Below are positions 1 through 7,827 of a stretch of 15,167 bases of DNA, piece by piece. Origin of the DNA: Chloroflexota bacterium (GTDB lineage Bacteria > Chloroflexota > Anaerolineae > Anaerolineales > Anaerolineaceae). Under the pieces are notes generated by a model. The model ran no database searches and had not been told where the DNA came from. It saw only the letters and a list, made by a program, of their open reading frames with translations. Location: the NCBI GenBank assembly GCA_029265085.1, contig JAJUJY010000109.1, forward strand, positions 1 to 15,167, read 5' to 3'. Position numbers and translations under genes: made by a program. Numbering within the stretch: position 1 is the first letter of the stretch; every line of letters begins with the position of its first letter.

Positions 1-387
1 AGTCTGCGTGATTTGTTAGAGCGGGCTGATTTTATCAGCGTCAATTGCGATTTGAATCCTACAAGCTACCACTTGATCCGTGACGAGACGTTAAGCTGGA
101 TGAAACCATCTGCGATTTTAATCAATACCGCTCGCGGTCCGATTGTGGATGAGCCTGCCCTGATCGCAGCTTTGCAAAAAGGCCAGATTGCCGGTGCAGC
201 GTTAGATGTGTTTGAAGTGGAGCCGCTGCCGCTCAATTCGCCTTTGCTCAAGATGGATAATGTCATGATTGCCGCGCACAATTCCAATTCGAGCCCCTCT
301 GCGTGGGAGCGCGTGCACTGGAACACCATCCGAAACTTATTGGATGGTTTGGAGATTGACCATCAGGATTTGGAAAAATGGATCTAG
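1..387 (+). CDS. D-2-hydroxyacid dehydrogenase, C-terminal part (5' end outside window)
   Basis: The reading frame is open from base 1 and ends at TAG 385-387, so only about the last 128 residues are present. They cover the end of the NAD-binding domain and the C-terminal return of the catalytic domain. The stretch MKPSAILINTARGPIVDE fits the third signature of D-isomer-specific 2-hydroxyacid dehydrogenases and carries the substrate-binding Arg. It is followed by GAALDVFEVEPL, with the usual Glu, and by IAAHNSN, whose His matches the catalytic His of the PHxxxxT region. Family members oxidise or reduce 2-hydroxy/2-keto acids such as 3-phosphoglycerate, glycerate or lactate with NAD(H); the substrate cannot be read from this fragment. 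Its place at the head of a glycan locus suggests a role in making a sugar-acid or related precursor, but ordinary serine or glyoxylate metabolism is not excluded. Confidence 0.9.
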   Translation, partial: SLRDLLERADFISVNCDLNPTSYHLIRDETLSWMKPSAILINTARGPIVDEPALIAALQKGQIAGAALDVFEVEPLPLNSPLLKMDNVMIAAHNSNSSPSAWERVHWNTIRNLLDGLEIDHQDLEKWI

Positions 388-408
388 TCTTTTAGGGGGG
401 ATTATTGT

Positions 409-699
409 ATGCCAGTTCAACAGAAAGATACGCTAATAAGATTCCGGATCATATTGTTTTTATCCGGTGCAGCACTAATTATTTTGGATTTCTTGATGGA
501 TGCACTCAATCCATTTGCAGATCAAAGTTTTGGAAAAATCCAATTAATTATTCTGTTGATTGGCCTGGTAATTAGCCTGTTATCTTTCGTTCCAAAGACC
601 TGGTTGGAATGTATTCTATCGAAGGTCCTCAACGTTTGGGATTGGGCAATTACCAGAATCAATACAAATCTGGGCTGGGCATACGGAACCAAAGAGTAA
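409..699 (+). CDS. small two-helix membrane protein, possibly the N-terminal remnant of a larger gene
   Basis: This 96-residue ORF has a clear ribosome binding site, AGGGGGG at 394-400, eight bases before ATG 409. It shows two hydrophobic segments, at about residues 10-31 and 43-63, joined by an acidic loop (DALNPFADQSFGK). I do not recognise it as a stand-alone family. The helix-loop-helix start resembles the beginnings of long polytopic glycosyltransferase-like proteins. A decayed C-terminal fragment of such a protein starts five bases after the stop, in another frame. I infer that both may be the ends of one gene whose middle was deleted. The region is AT-rich compared with the genes after 5291. 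It may still be expressed as a small membrane protein. Confidence 0.55.
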   Translation: MPVQQKDTLIRFRIILFLSGAALIILDFLMDALNPFADQSFGKIQLIILLIGLVISLLSFVPKTWLECILSKVLNVWDWAITRINTNLGWAYGTKE

Positions 700-700
700 A

Positions 701-1063
701 AAATTATTTTTCTCCACGGACCATGATACTGGTGAATGGCTTCCATATCTAACACAACGGAACCCCGCCGTGGGACATTGGGGTGCTGAATGGTTGGGTA
801 CAATGGAAGAGCGTTATATAGAATGGAATTTATTAAAAGATTGTGCTTTACAGGAATCTTGAAATTGCTTGAACGCGCTTGTTCAGGAGAAAAACATTCC
901 CGTCAATTACAATTATGTTCTGGTATCTAAACAGTCAAGCTCGCTTAATGAATCATTTGCCCAAACATTGAAATATTCTATGGTATATAAGAATGATAAA
1001 TTCTTGATATATGAAAAAAATCTCAATAGATATATTTCTTGGGTTGCATCAAGTGATTTTTAA
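701..1063 (+). pseudogene. decayed C-terminal fragment of a large membrane protein, probably a glycosyltransferase
   Basis: Frame 2 reads as protein-like sequence from about 701, beginning KLFFSTDHDTGEWLPYLTQR, then HWGAEWLGTMEERY. It hits an in-frame TGA at 860-862 and continues to TAA 1061-1063 with VNYNYVLVSKQSSSLNESF and a hydrophilic end. No ribosome binding site or start precedes it, and a TTG at 869 would give only 64 residues. From memory, the STDxDTGEWLP and HWGAEWxG pattern, followed by a VNYxYVSK segment, occurs in the extracytoplasmic tails of large polytopic glycosyltransferase-like proteins of Chloroflexota. I therefore read this as the 3' remnant of such a gene, broken by at least one stop codon and lacking its membrane part. 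One line in it (961-1020) has only 12 G or C in 60 bases. An alternative is a programmed stop or sequencing error, but the missing 5' part argues against that. Confidence 0.6.
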
Positions 1064-1093
1064 CTCTGTCAATTCAGAAAGTGTGGAAATGCA

Positions 1094-3130
1094 ATGAAAC
1101 AACCGCTTATACTTCGCAAATGGGAATCAGTCCTGTCAGCCGCTTGCATAATCGTTCTAGCGATATTGGCTTACCTTTTACTGGCGAGTCAGTTAGGCTA
1201 CTACCGTGATGACTGGTACATGATTTGGGCGGCGAAGACCGGGGGGATTGGCCGGTTGTTCCAAATGTTTAAAATAGACCGGCCATTTATGGGCTTGGTT
1301 TCTGGAGTCAGCTACTGGTTGGTTGGCGATTCTATTCTGGCATGGCAATTTTATGCGGTGTTTTTACGCATTCTTTCCGGCTTGGGTTTCTTGTGGCTGA
1401 TTCGGCTGCTCTGGCCTGACCGTAAAATTGCCACCCTTTCCATGGCAGCGGTCTTTATTGTGTATCCGGGGTTTTTCCAACAGACGAATGCACTGACATT
1501 TTCTAATCATTTCATCAGTTATGCGCTCTCTATATATTCTGTGTTGTTTACCTTATTGGCTTATCGCCAGAAAAAAATAATTTTAAAATGGTTGTTGATC
1601 ATCTTATCTATTGCCACAGCGGCCGCCTATTTGCTCATTTATGAATATATGATTGGCATGGAGATGGTGAGAGTAATGCTGCTTGCCTACTCCCATTACC
1701 AGTCTGGTATTCGGCATTTCTGGCAAAATGTGAAACAAACTGCTGTTCGATGGCTGCCATCTGCGGCTTTATTAGCTGCATTTTTAGTATGGCGCGTCTT
1801 TATTTTTAAGAGCACACGGTATGCAACTGACGTAGGCCGCTTGGGTAAGGTGTATTTACAAAATCCTTTTGGCATGGGGCTGCGTTTGATTGTAGATGGT
1901 GTCCGTGATTTTTTTGAAACAGTTTATTTAGCCTGGTTTGTTCCTTTATACCAGTTTGCTTCCCAGGCAGAGATTAAAGCTCTGTTGGCTGGGGTGGGTG
2001 TGGCAATGCTTGGTGCAGGAGTGGTTGCTTTCTATTGGTTTGCGATGAAAACCGATTCGGATTCAAACCTCACTGTTCAATCTTCTAAAAATTCATCCTG
2101 GATTCGTGAAAGTCTGGTTGTAGGTGGCTTGTGGATTTTGCTTACGATCCTGCCAGTAGTTTTTTCTGAACGGCAGGTACTTTTTCAAAATATGCTGGAC
2201 CGTTATACGTTGCATGTATCTGCAGGAGTAGCCATATTTTTGGTTGCATCTGTTTTGGGTCTATTCACTCATCAGCGTGTTCAGCTCGGTTTTGTGGTTG
2301 GGTTGGTGGCTATTGGCCTGATTACGAATTATTTAAATGGTGCAAATTTTGCGCGCTACTGGAGTTATCAGCGCGAGGCATGGTGGCAGGTTGCCTGGCG
2401 TGTTCCAGACCTGCGTGAAGGAACGGCGTTGATCTTAAATTTACCAACTGAGTACCGTCTGTCAGAGGGGTATGAAGTTTGGGCACCAGCAAACTTAATT
2501 TTCCAGAAAGATCCGGAAACATTATTTGTCGCTGGAGAAGTGTTAAATTCAGAAACCCTGGTTGCAATTGATCAGCCGGCTACAATCCAAAGGACCGTGC
2601 GAACAATTATCACGACCGCTGATTTTAAAAATGGTCTGATGATGAGTATGAACGATCAAGGCTGTTTACATATTTACGATAATAGCTGGTTGGGTTTTCC
2701 TGCTGCAGAGGAACCAATGATCCGTTTGGTTGCCCGAAACTCATGGCTTAAACTGATTGATGTAAATCAACCCGATCGAAAAATTCCGGCACAAATATTC
2801 GGCGCTGAACCTCCTCATGGATGGTGTTATTATTATCAGAAGGCCAGCCTGGCGAAACAGCGGCAGGATTGGGAAGAAGTGGTTCGCTTAGGAAATGAGG
2901 CCGCCAGTAATGGGCTGCAGCCAGACTCTGGGTATGAAATGGAATGGATGCCATTTTATGAAGGGTACGCTTATCAAAAACTTTACGACCAGGCGAACGA
3001 ATTAGGCAACATTTTGAAGGGAGATGAGTCTTTCAAGGTAAGTTTTTGCAAGCAGTTTGACTCCCGAGAAGCGCTTCAGCAGATGCCTGATCGTTCTAAG
3101 GCATTCATCATCGAGAATTTATGTTATTGA
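1094..3130 (+). CDS. polytopic membrane protein of GT-C glycosyltransferase type, first of two tandem paralogs
   Basis: This 678-residue protein has about 10-12 hydrophobic segments in residues 12-420 and a soluble tail of about 260 residues. A first helix at 12-32 leads into LGYYRDDWYMIW, with Asp39-Asp40 in the first external loop, the usual place of the acidic catalytic motif of GT-C enzymes, which use polyprenyl-phosphate sugars. The tail contains GYEVWAPAN (near residue 460), a short Cys segment (GCLHIYDNSW) and, from about 577, WCYYYQKASLAKQR followed by helical TPR-like sequence. It is clearly homologous to the next gene along its whole length, including the start. Ribosome binding is weak (GGAAAT just upstream), and no promoter is obvious in the 30-base gap after the decayed fragment. 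The likely role is adding a sugar to a surface glycan on the outer face of the membrane. Neither substrate nor acceptor is visible, and the glycosyltransferase call rests on topology and the DD motif only. Confidence 0.8.
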   Translation: MKQPLILRKWESVLSAACIIVLAILAYLLLASQLGYYRDDWYMIWAAKTGGIGRLFQMFKIDRPFMGLVSGVSYWLVGDSILAWQFYAVFLRILSGLGFLWLIRLLWPDRKIATLSMAAVFIVYPGFFQQTNALTFSNHFISYALSIYSVLFTLLAYRQKKIILKWLLIILSIATAAAYLLIYEYMIGMEMVRVMLLAYSHYQSGIRHFWQNVKQTAVRWLPSAALLAAFLVWRVFIFKSTRYATDVGRLGKVYLQNPFGMGLRLIVDGVRDFFETVYLAWFVPLYQFASQAEIKALLAGVGVAMLGAGVVAFYWFAMKTDSDSNLTVQSSKNSSWIRESLVVGGLWILLTILPVVFSERQVLFQNMLDRYTLHVSAGVAIFLVASVLGLFTHQRVQLGFVVGLVAIGLITNYLNGANFARYWSYQREAWWQVAWRVPDLREGTALILNLPTEYRLSEGYEVWAPANLIFQKDPETLFVAGEVLNSETLVAIDQPATIQRTVRTIITTADFKNGLMMSMNDQGCLHIYDNSWLGFPAAEEPMIRLVARNSWLKLIDVNQPDRKIPAQIFGAEPPHGWCYYYQKASLAKQRQDWEEVVRLGNEAASNGLQPDSGYEMEWMPFYEGYAYQKLYDQANELGNILKGDESFKVSFCKQFDSREALQQMPDRSKAFIIENLCY

Positions 3131-3235
3131 TAGGCTTGTTTCGGGTAATTTGGTCATTGCTAGCCTGTGGCAAATAGCTGCATGTGCAGAAGGATTTGAT
3201 TGCGATTATGATGACCAGGTGAGATGTGCCATAAT

Positions 3236-5236
3236 ATGCTCAATAAAAAATTATTTTATCGATTTGAACCATTTCTGGCAGGATTTTTTATGATCCTGAT
3301 CAGCGGGTTGGCCTATCTGGTGTTGGCTGGCCAATTAGGATACTACCACGATGATTGGTTCACGACTGTATCACGAATATCGGGTATTCCGCTGACAATA
3401 ATGCACAGCGTGGACCGCCCTGGCATGGGTACGCTGTATCAAGTGGTTGCAAATTTTTTGGGAGAATCGCCGCAAGCCTGGCATTGGTTTGCCTGGGCTG
3501 CGAAAACTTTGGGCGGACTGGCATTGTTATGGCTGCTGCGCTTGCTTTGGCCGGAACAAAAAATGGCGACATTTTTAATGGCAGTGTTGTATGTGGTGTA
3601 TCCAGGCTTTTTGCAACAGACCAGTGCCAATAATTATCAGAACCATTTGGCAGCTTATTCAGCGAGTATCCTGTCATTGGCTTTGACGGTACGGGCAGTC
3701 CAATCCCGGCGTAAAGCCGAACAAGTTTTAATGATCATTCTGGCTGTACTCTTGGCCTATGGTTATCCGCGGGTCTATGAAGCGATGATCGGAATGGAAG
3801 GTTTGCGGTTCTTCCTGATCTGGTATGCAGCTAAAGATGAGCAGAAATTACCGCTTGGAACGCGTTTCCTGGGTACACTGGTTTGGTTTACGCCTTTCCT
3901 GGCAAACGCATTGTACTTTGTATATTGGCGCATGTTCAAATTTATTAGCCTGCGCACATCGGTTGATGCGGGCTCATTATTAGATAAGTATCGCGGTAAC
4001 TTTGCCGGTTCAATGGCACAGATTGCTGTTGAATGGGTGAAAGATGCGTTTGAAACGATTTTTGCTGCCTGGGTTGTGCCGCTTTACCAGTTGGGTTTAG
4101 AAATTCGTTATCGTTACTTTTTAATTGGCTTGATATTCGTTGCTGTTGCATTTTTGGCGATTTATGCTTATCGCATGGTGCTCAAAGAAATCGGTAAAGA
4201 TGTAGATTCGTCTGGGTACAGTTGGGCGGTTGATGCAATGGTTATTGGCGGTCTAGGTGTTCTGGTGACCCTTCTTCCGGTGGAGCTGTCGGATCGAAAT
4301 GTGCAGTTCCGCAATTTCTTGGACCGGTATACCTACCAATCGATCGTTCCGACAGTGATGTTTCTGGTCGGGTTGGTATATTTGTCTGTAAAATCTGGTT
4401 GGCGGTACCTGTTTATATCAGGATTCGTTGCAGCAGCAATTTTTACGCACTTGTTTAATGCATCCAATTACGCGGCAAACTGGGAAGCACAGCGGCAAGT
4501 ATGGTGGCAGCTTTCCTGGCGTGTGCCGCAATTGCAGCCCGGTACAGCATTATTAGTTCAAATGCCTAATCGATTTCGATACCCGGAAGGATTTGAAGTT
4601 TGGGCACCCGCAAACCGGATTTATTATCCAGACCGGGTGGGGCCTGTAATCACATCTGAGGTGATCAACAAAGATACGCTGGTTTATCTACAAACAGGAT
4701 CGACCGAAGAACGAAACTTTCGAATGGTTGAATTCGAGATTGATTTCTCGAAATCTCTAATCTTAAGCATCCCATCGGAACAGTCCTGCCTGCATGTGCT
4801 TGATCAAAACAAACTAGAGTTTAGCCCTTGGGATGATGATTTGACTCGCCAGGCAGCGGCAGCCTCGCATCCGGAACAGATTCAGCTTGAAGCAGATTTT
4901 CATGTGCCGCCAGGGATTATTTTTGGGCAGGAACCTGCACATAATTGGTGTTATTATTACCAAAAGGCTGCTTTGGCACGCCAACGCGGCGATTGGCCTG
5001 GAGTGGTGCGCCTGGCAGAAGAAGCAAACCAACAAGGATTTGAGCCTGCCGACCCGGTCGAATGGCTGCCATTTTTCGAGGGGTATCTCTACTTTCACCG
5101 GTTAGAGGATGCGCGCAGAATTGCTGATGACATATTAGAAATGCCCGATATAGCACAAAAATATTGCAAGGATTATTCCAATGCGGCCTTTGAGATTCGA
5201 AAAATGGCTCAAAGTCTGCTCTGTGCTATTCCATAA
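3236..5236 (+). CDS. polytopic membrane protein of GT-C glycosyltransferase type, second tandem paralog
   Basis: I place the start at ATG 3236 rather than the in-frame ATG 3224. From 3236 the protein begins MLNKKLFYRFEPFL and reaches LGYYHDDW after exactly the same number of residues as its paralog, and AGGTGA at 3217-3222 is too close to 3224 to serve it. The 666-residue product repeats the paralog's layout: a first helix, Asp39-Asp40, a VYPGFLQQT segment after the third or fourth hydrophobic stretch, a basic loop, more membrane helices to about residue 420, then a soluble tail with GFEVWAPAN, SCLHVLDQNKLEF and, near 571, WCYYYQKAALARQR plus TPR-like helices. It probably works as an outer-face glycosyltransferase with a different donor or acceptor from its neighbour. 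The gap from the paralog is 105 bases, with no terminator. Confidence 0.8.
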   Translation: MLNKKLFYRFEPFLAGFFMILISGLAYLVLAGQLGYYHDDWFTTVSRISGIPLTIMHSVDRPGMGTLYQVVANFLGESPQAWHWFAWAAKTLGGLALLWLLRLLWPEQKMATFLMAVLYVVYPGFLQQTSANNYQNHLAAYSASILSLALTVRAVQSRRKAEQVLMIILAVLLAYGYPRVYEAMIGMEGLRFFLIWYAAKDEQKLPLGTRFLGTLVWFTPFLANALYFVYWRMFKFISLRTSVDAGSLLDKYRGNFAGSMAQIAVEWVKDAFETIFAAWVVPLYQLGLEIRYRYFLIGLIFVAVAFLAIYAYRMVLKEIGKDVDSSGYSWAVDAMVIGGLGVLVTLLPVELSDRNVQFRNFLDRYTYQSIVPTVMFLVGLVYLSVKSGWRYLFISGFVAAAIFTHLFNASNYAANWEAQRQVWWQLSWRVPQLQPGTALLVQMPNRFRYPEGFEVWAPANRIYYPDRVGPVITSEVINKDTLVYLQTGSTEERNFRMVEFEIDFSKSLILSIPSEQSCLHVLDQNKLEFSPWDDDLTRQAAAASHPEQIQLEADFHVPPGIIFGQEPAHNWCYYYQKAALARQRGDWPGVVRLAEEANQQGFEPADPVEWLPFFEGYLYFHRLEDARRIADDILEMPDIAQKYCKDYSNAAFEIRKMAQSLLCAIP

Positions 5237-5290
5237 ATTAAGCACACCAAATCATACAAATATAAAAAAACTAGTTAAGGGAAGGGTACC

Positions 5291-6052
5291 ATGCCAGAAG
5301 AAAGGATCATGCTCATCACTGGTGCAGCGGGGGGAATTGGACGTGCTACGGTAAAAGTATTTACGGAGAACGGCTGGCGGGTGATTGGGGTTGACCGCCA
5401 TGAGTTTGGCGAGCTATTTCCGGCCAACGGGCTGTTTATCCAGGCAGATATTTCTGAGGAACGTGACCTGGAAGTGATTTATGAAAAAGCCAGGAAATTT
5501 ACCCATACCCTGGATGCTGTGGTAAATAACGCCGCCTACCAGATTGCGAAACCGCTGTTGGAAACGACTGTCCAGGAATGGGATGCTGTAATGGCTTCCA
5601 ATCTGCGCTCGGTATTTATCAGTGCGCGCCTGGCACACCCGCTGCTTAAGACAGCCTGTGGTGGTGCGATTGTGAATGTCTCATCGGTGCATGCGGTGGC
5701 TACTTCTGCCAATATTGCCGCGTATGCAGCCAGCAAAGGTGGTTTGCTGGCACTCACTCGAGCGATGGCAATTGAGTTTGCAAAAGATAATATTCGCGTG
5801 AATGCAATTTTGCCGGGGGCAGTGGATACACCCATGCTGCGTGCCGGGCTTAACCGCGGGCATGTTGGAGATGGTGATATTCACGACCGGTTGGAAAACC
5901 TGGCACGCAAGACGGTCAACGGCCGGGTAGGCCAGCCGGAGGAGATTGCCCGGGCGATTTATTTCCTTGCCGATAACACCCAATCTTCGTTCATGACCGG
6001 CCAGGCTTTGATCGTGGACGGCGGCGCGACAGCGAGGTTAAGCACCGAATGA
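5291..6052 (+). CDS. SDR family NAD(P)-dependent oxidoreductase
   Basis: This 253-residue protein is a complete classical short-chain dehydrogenase. The cofactor motif TGAAGGIG lies at residues 10-17. Asp35 ends the second beta strand (VIGVDRHE), which favours NAD over NADP. NNAAY (79-83) is the NNAG variant, and Asn104, Ser132, Tyr145 and Lys149 (YAASK) make the catalytic tetrad. The C-terminal GQALIVDGG is typical of the family. GGGAAGGG lies just before ATG 5291. The stop overlaps the next start by four bases (ATGA), so the two are probably translationally coupled. In this setting it may oxidise or reduce a sugar, sugar acid or nucleotide sugar; the substrate is not readable. SDRs of this size occur in nonulosonic acid clusters (PtmA type), which is one possibility. 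A general 3-oxoacyl reductase or sugar dehydrogenase is another. Confidence 0.93.
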   Translation: MPEERIMLITGAAGGIGRATVKVFTENGWRVIGVDRHEFGELFPANGLFIQADISEERDLEVIYEKARKFTHTLDAVVNNAAYQIAKPLLETTVQEWDAVMASNLRSVFISARLAHPLLKTACGGAIVNVSSVHAVATSANIAAYAASKGGLLALTRAMAIEFAKDNIRVNAILPGAVDTPMLRAGLNRGHVGDGDIHDRLENLARKTVNGRVGQPEEIARAIYFLADNTQSSFMTGQALIVDGGATARLSTE

Positions 6053-6861
6053 GCAATTTAAAGGAATCAATCAAAAAAGCACTGCCGGAACCGGCACTAA
6101 ACGCCATCCGCGATACGCGCGATGCTTTTGGCCGTTTGAAAGAATGGCCGGAGGCAAACTTTCATCCCTGGCGTAAGGATACAATTAATCGATTGGCCGC
6201 TTTGAAGGATGCGCACCGCGGTGAGCGCTGTTTCATTCTGGGAAATGGCCCCAGTCTGGCAAAAACGGATCTGTCTCGCTTAAAAAACGAATATACCATC
6301 GGGATGAACCGTATTTACCTGGCTTTTCCGGAAATGGGTTACCAGACCAGTTTTTATCTCTCGGTCAATGACCTGGTAATCGAACAGTGTGCTCAGGATA
6401 TTCAGGCTCTGGAGATGCCGAAATTTGTTTCCTGGCGGGCACGCCGTTGGTTACAGCCGCAAGATCATTTGTATTTCCTGTACACAACCTACACTGGACC
6501 CAAATTTGCCCGCAATATTGCCGGGCGGTTGTGGGAAGGTGCCACGGTTACCTATGCAGCTTTGCAGGTAGCATTTTTTCTGGGTTTTGAGCAGGTGATC
6601 TTGATTGGGGTGGATCATAATTTTGAGACCAAGGGTAAACCAAACACAACAGTGGTTTCACAGGGAGATGACCCCAACCATTTCAATCCTGGTTATTTTG
6701 GGAAAGGCTTCCGCTGGCAATTGCCTGACCTGGATACCTCTGAGCGGTCGTATGCGCTGGCGCGTCAAACCTATGAAGAAGCCGGTCGAAAAGTCATTGA
6801 TGCAACCATTAGTGGCAAATTGACCATCTTTCCTAAGGTGGATTACGACAGCCTGTTTTAG
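6049..6861 (+). CDS. MptE-like (DUF115) family protein, probable glycan-modifying enzyme
   Basis: The 270-residue product starts by ATGA overlap with the SDR gene. After an amphipathic, charged N-terminus of about 55 residues comes RCFILGNGPSL (residues 60-70), a phosphate- or nucleotide-binding loop like that of the DUF115/MptE-like family, also resembling the start of Campylobacter Cst-type sialyltransferases. It then reads GMNRIYLAFPEMG, a short SVND segment, and later LIGVDHNF, characteristic of the same fold. DUF115 proteins include archaeal 6-hydroxymethylpterin pyrophosphokinases and the Maf glycosyltransferases that put nonulosonic acids on flagellin. Because it lies among glycosyltransferases, transfer of a sugar, possibly an acidic one, is the likelier role. 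There is no signal peptide or membrane helix, so it acts in the cytoplasm. Two bases separate it from the next gene. Confidence 0.75.
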   Translation: MSNLKESIKKALPEPALNAIRDTRDAFGRLKEWPEANFHPWRKDTINRLAALKDAHRGERCFILGNGPSLAKTDLSRLKNEYTIGMNRIYLAFPEMGYQTSFYLSVNDLVIEQCAQDIQALEMPKFVSWRARRWLQPQDHLYFLYTTYTGPKFARNIAGRLWEGATVTYAALQVAFFLGFEQVILIGVDHNFETKGKPNTTVVSQGDDPNHFNPGYFGKGFRWQLPDLDTSERSYALARQTYEEAGRKVIDATISGKLTIFPKVDYDSLF

Positions 6862-6863
6862 TT

Positions 6864-7805
6864 ATGTCCGATTTACCGCTGGTTTCTATCGTTACCCCAT
6901 CCTATAACCAGGCTGCTTATTTGGAGCAGACCATGCGTTCTGTATTGGAGCAGGATTACCCCAATATAGAATACATTGTCGTGGACGGTGCATCCACAGA
7001 CGGCAGCCTGGAAATTATCCAAAAGTATGCGCCCCGGTTAGCCTGGTGGGTTTCGGAAAAGGACCGCGGCCAGGCGGATGCGATTAATAAGGGCTTGAGC
7101 CGGGCGCGCGGTGAATTTGTCGCCTGGCTAAATTCGGATGATGTGTACCGTCCTGGAGCTGTGGCACAGGCGGTCGGGGCTTTGCAGGCCAATCCCGGCG
7201 TTGGGCTGATCTTTTCCGATGTGGAGTCGATTGATCAAGACGGTGCAACGATCAATATCATGCGTTATGGCGATTGGCACCTGGAAGATTTGATGTCATT
7301 CCGGATCATTGGACAACCGGGAGTATTTATGCGCCGGTCTGTATTAGAGCAGGCCGGGCTGTTGGACCTGTCGTACCATTTTTTGCTCGATCACCAGCTT
7401 TGGCTGCGGCTGGGGCAGGCTGCTGATCTGCAATACGTGCCGGGTGCATGTTGGGCGAAGGCGCGTTTTCATGCTGCCGCGAAAAACGTTGCCCAGGCCG
7501 CTTCTTTTGGGAAAGAAGCCTACCGGATTGTGGAATGGATGCAGTCAGACCCGGCTTTCCAACCCATCCTTAAGCGGATTTCACGCCGGGTTTGGGGTGG
7601 GGCACACCGGTTAAATGCTTTTTACTTGCTTGACGGCGGGCAGCCGAAGGCTGCGCTGCGCGCATATTGGCAAGGTCTGTTACAATATCCTCCGGCTGTT
7701 CTGCCGGACTGGTACCGGGTGTTATATGCCTTGTTCAGCCCATTGGGATTGGACGGCTTGAGAAAAACTTACTTGCGCCTGCGGAAGAAAAAATACCAAT
7801 CATAA
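6864..7805 (+). CDS. glycosyltransferase family 2 protein
   Basis: The 313-residue protein begins VSIVTPSYNQAAYLEQT, the nucleotide-binding start of GT2 (GT-A fold) enzymes. Asp41 in VVDGASTDGS binds the nucleotide, EKDRGQADAINKG follows at residues 65-77, and NSDD at 90-93 supplies the metal-binding acidic pair. The DHQLWLRLG segment in the second half holds the usual acidic and aromatic acceptor-site residues. A basic, helical tail of about 65 residues (ending LRLRKKKYQS) could hold it to the inner membrane face. It would transfer a sugar from a nucleotide donor to a lipid-linked or growing glycan. The gene starts two bases after the previous stop and so belongs to one operon. Its closest visible relative is the GT2 at 9386-10174, with which it shares a 26-base exact match. 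Confidence 0.93.
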   Translation: MSDLPLVSIVTPSYNQAAYLEQTMRSVLEQDYPNIEYIVVDGASTDGSLEIIQKYAPRLAWWVSEKDRGQADAINKGLSRARGEFVAWLNSDDVYRPGAVAQAVGALQANPGVGLIFSDVESIDQDGATINIMRYGDWHLEDLMSFRIIGQPGVFMRRSVLEQAGLLDLSYHFLLDHQLWLRLGQAADLQYVPGACWAKARFHAAAKNVAQAASFGKEAYRIVEWMQSDPAFQPILKRISRRVWGGAHRLNAFYLLDGGQPKAALRAYWQGLLQYPPAVLPDWYRVLYALFSPLGLDGLRKTYLRLRKKKYQS

Positions 7806-7827
7806 ACAGGCGCGTTGGATTGAACGA

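Noticed and set aside
66..329. Antisense reading frame opposite the hydroxyacid dehydrogenase
   Set aside because: It is a mirror of a strongly supported coding frame, without any protein motif of its own.
989..1005. AAGAAT-5-ATTCTT inverted repeat
   Set aside because: It sits inside the AT-rich decayed gene, where short palindromes are expected by chance, and it has no nearby promoter or T-run.
3131..3235. Possible small gene or regulatory element between the two paralogs
   Set aside because: The frames are short and broken, the only repeat (AGGCT/AGCCT) is five bases with a long loop, and no promoter-like pair was found.
5238..5266. Possible promoter before the SDR gene (TATAAA at 5261-5266)
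   Set aside because: The -10-like box lies in an A-rich run and the best -35 at proper spacing matches only three of six positions.
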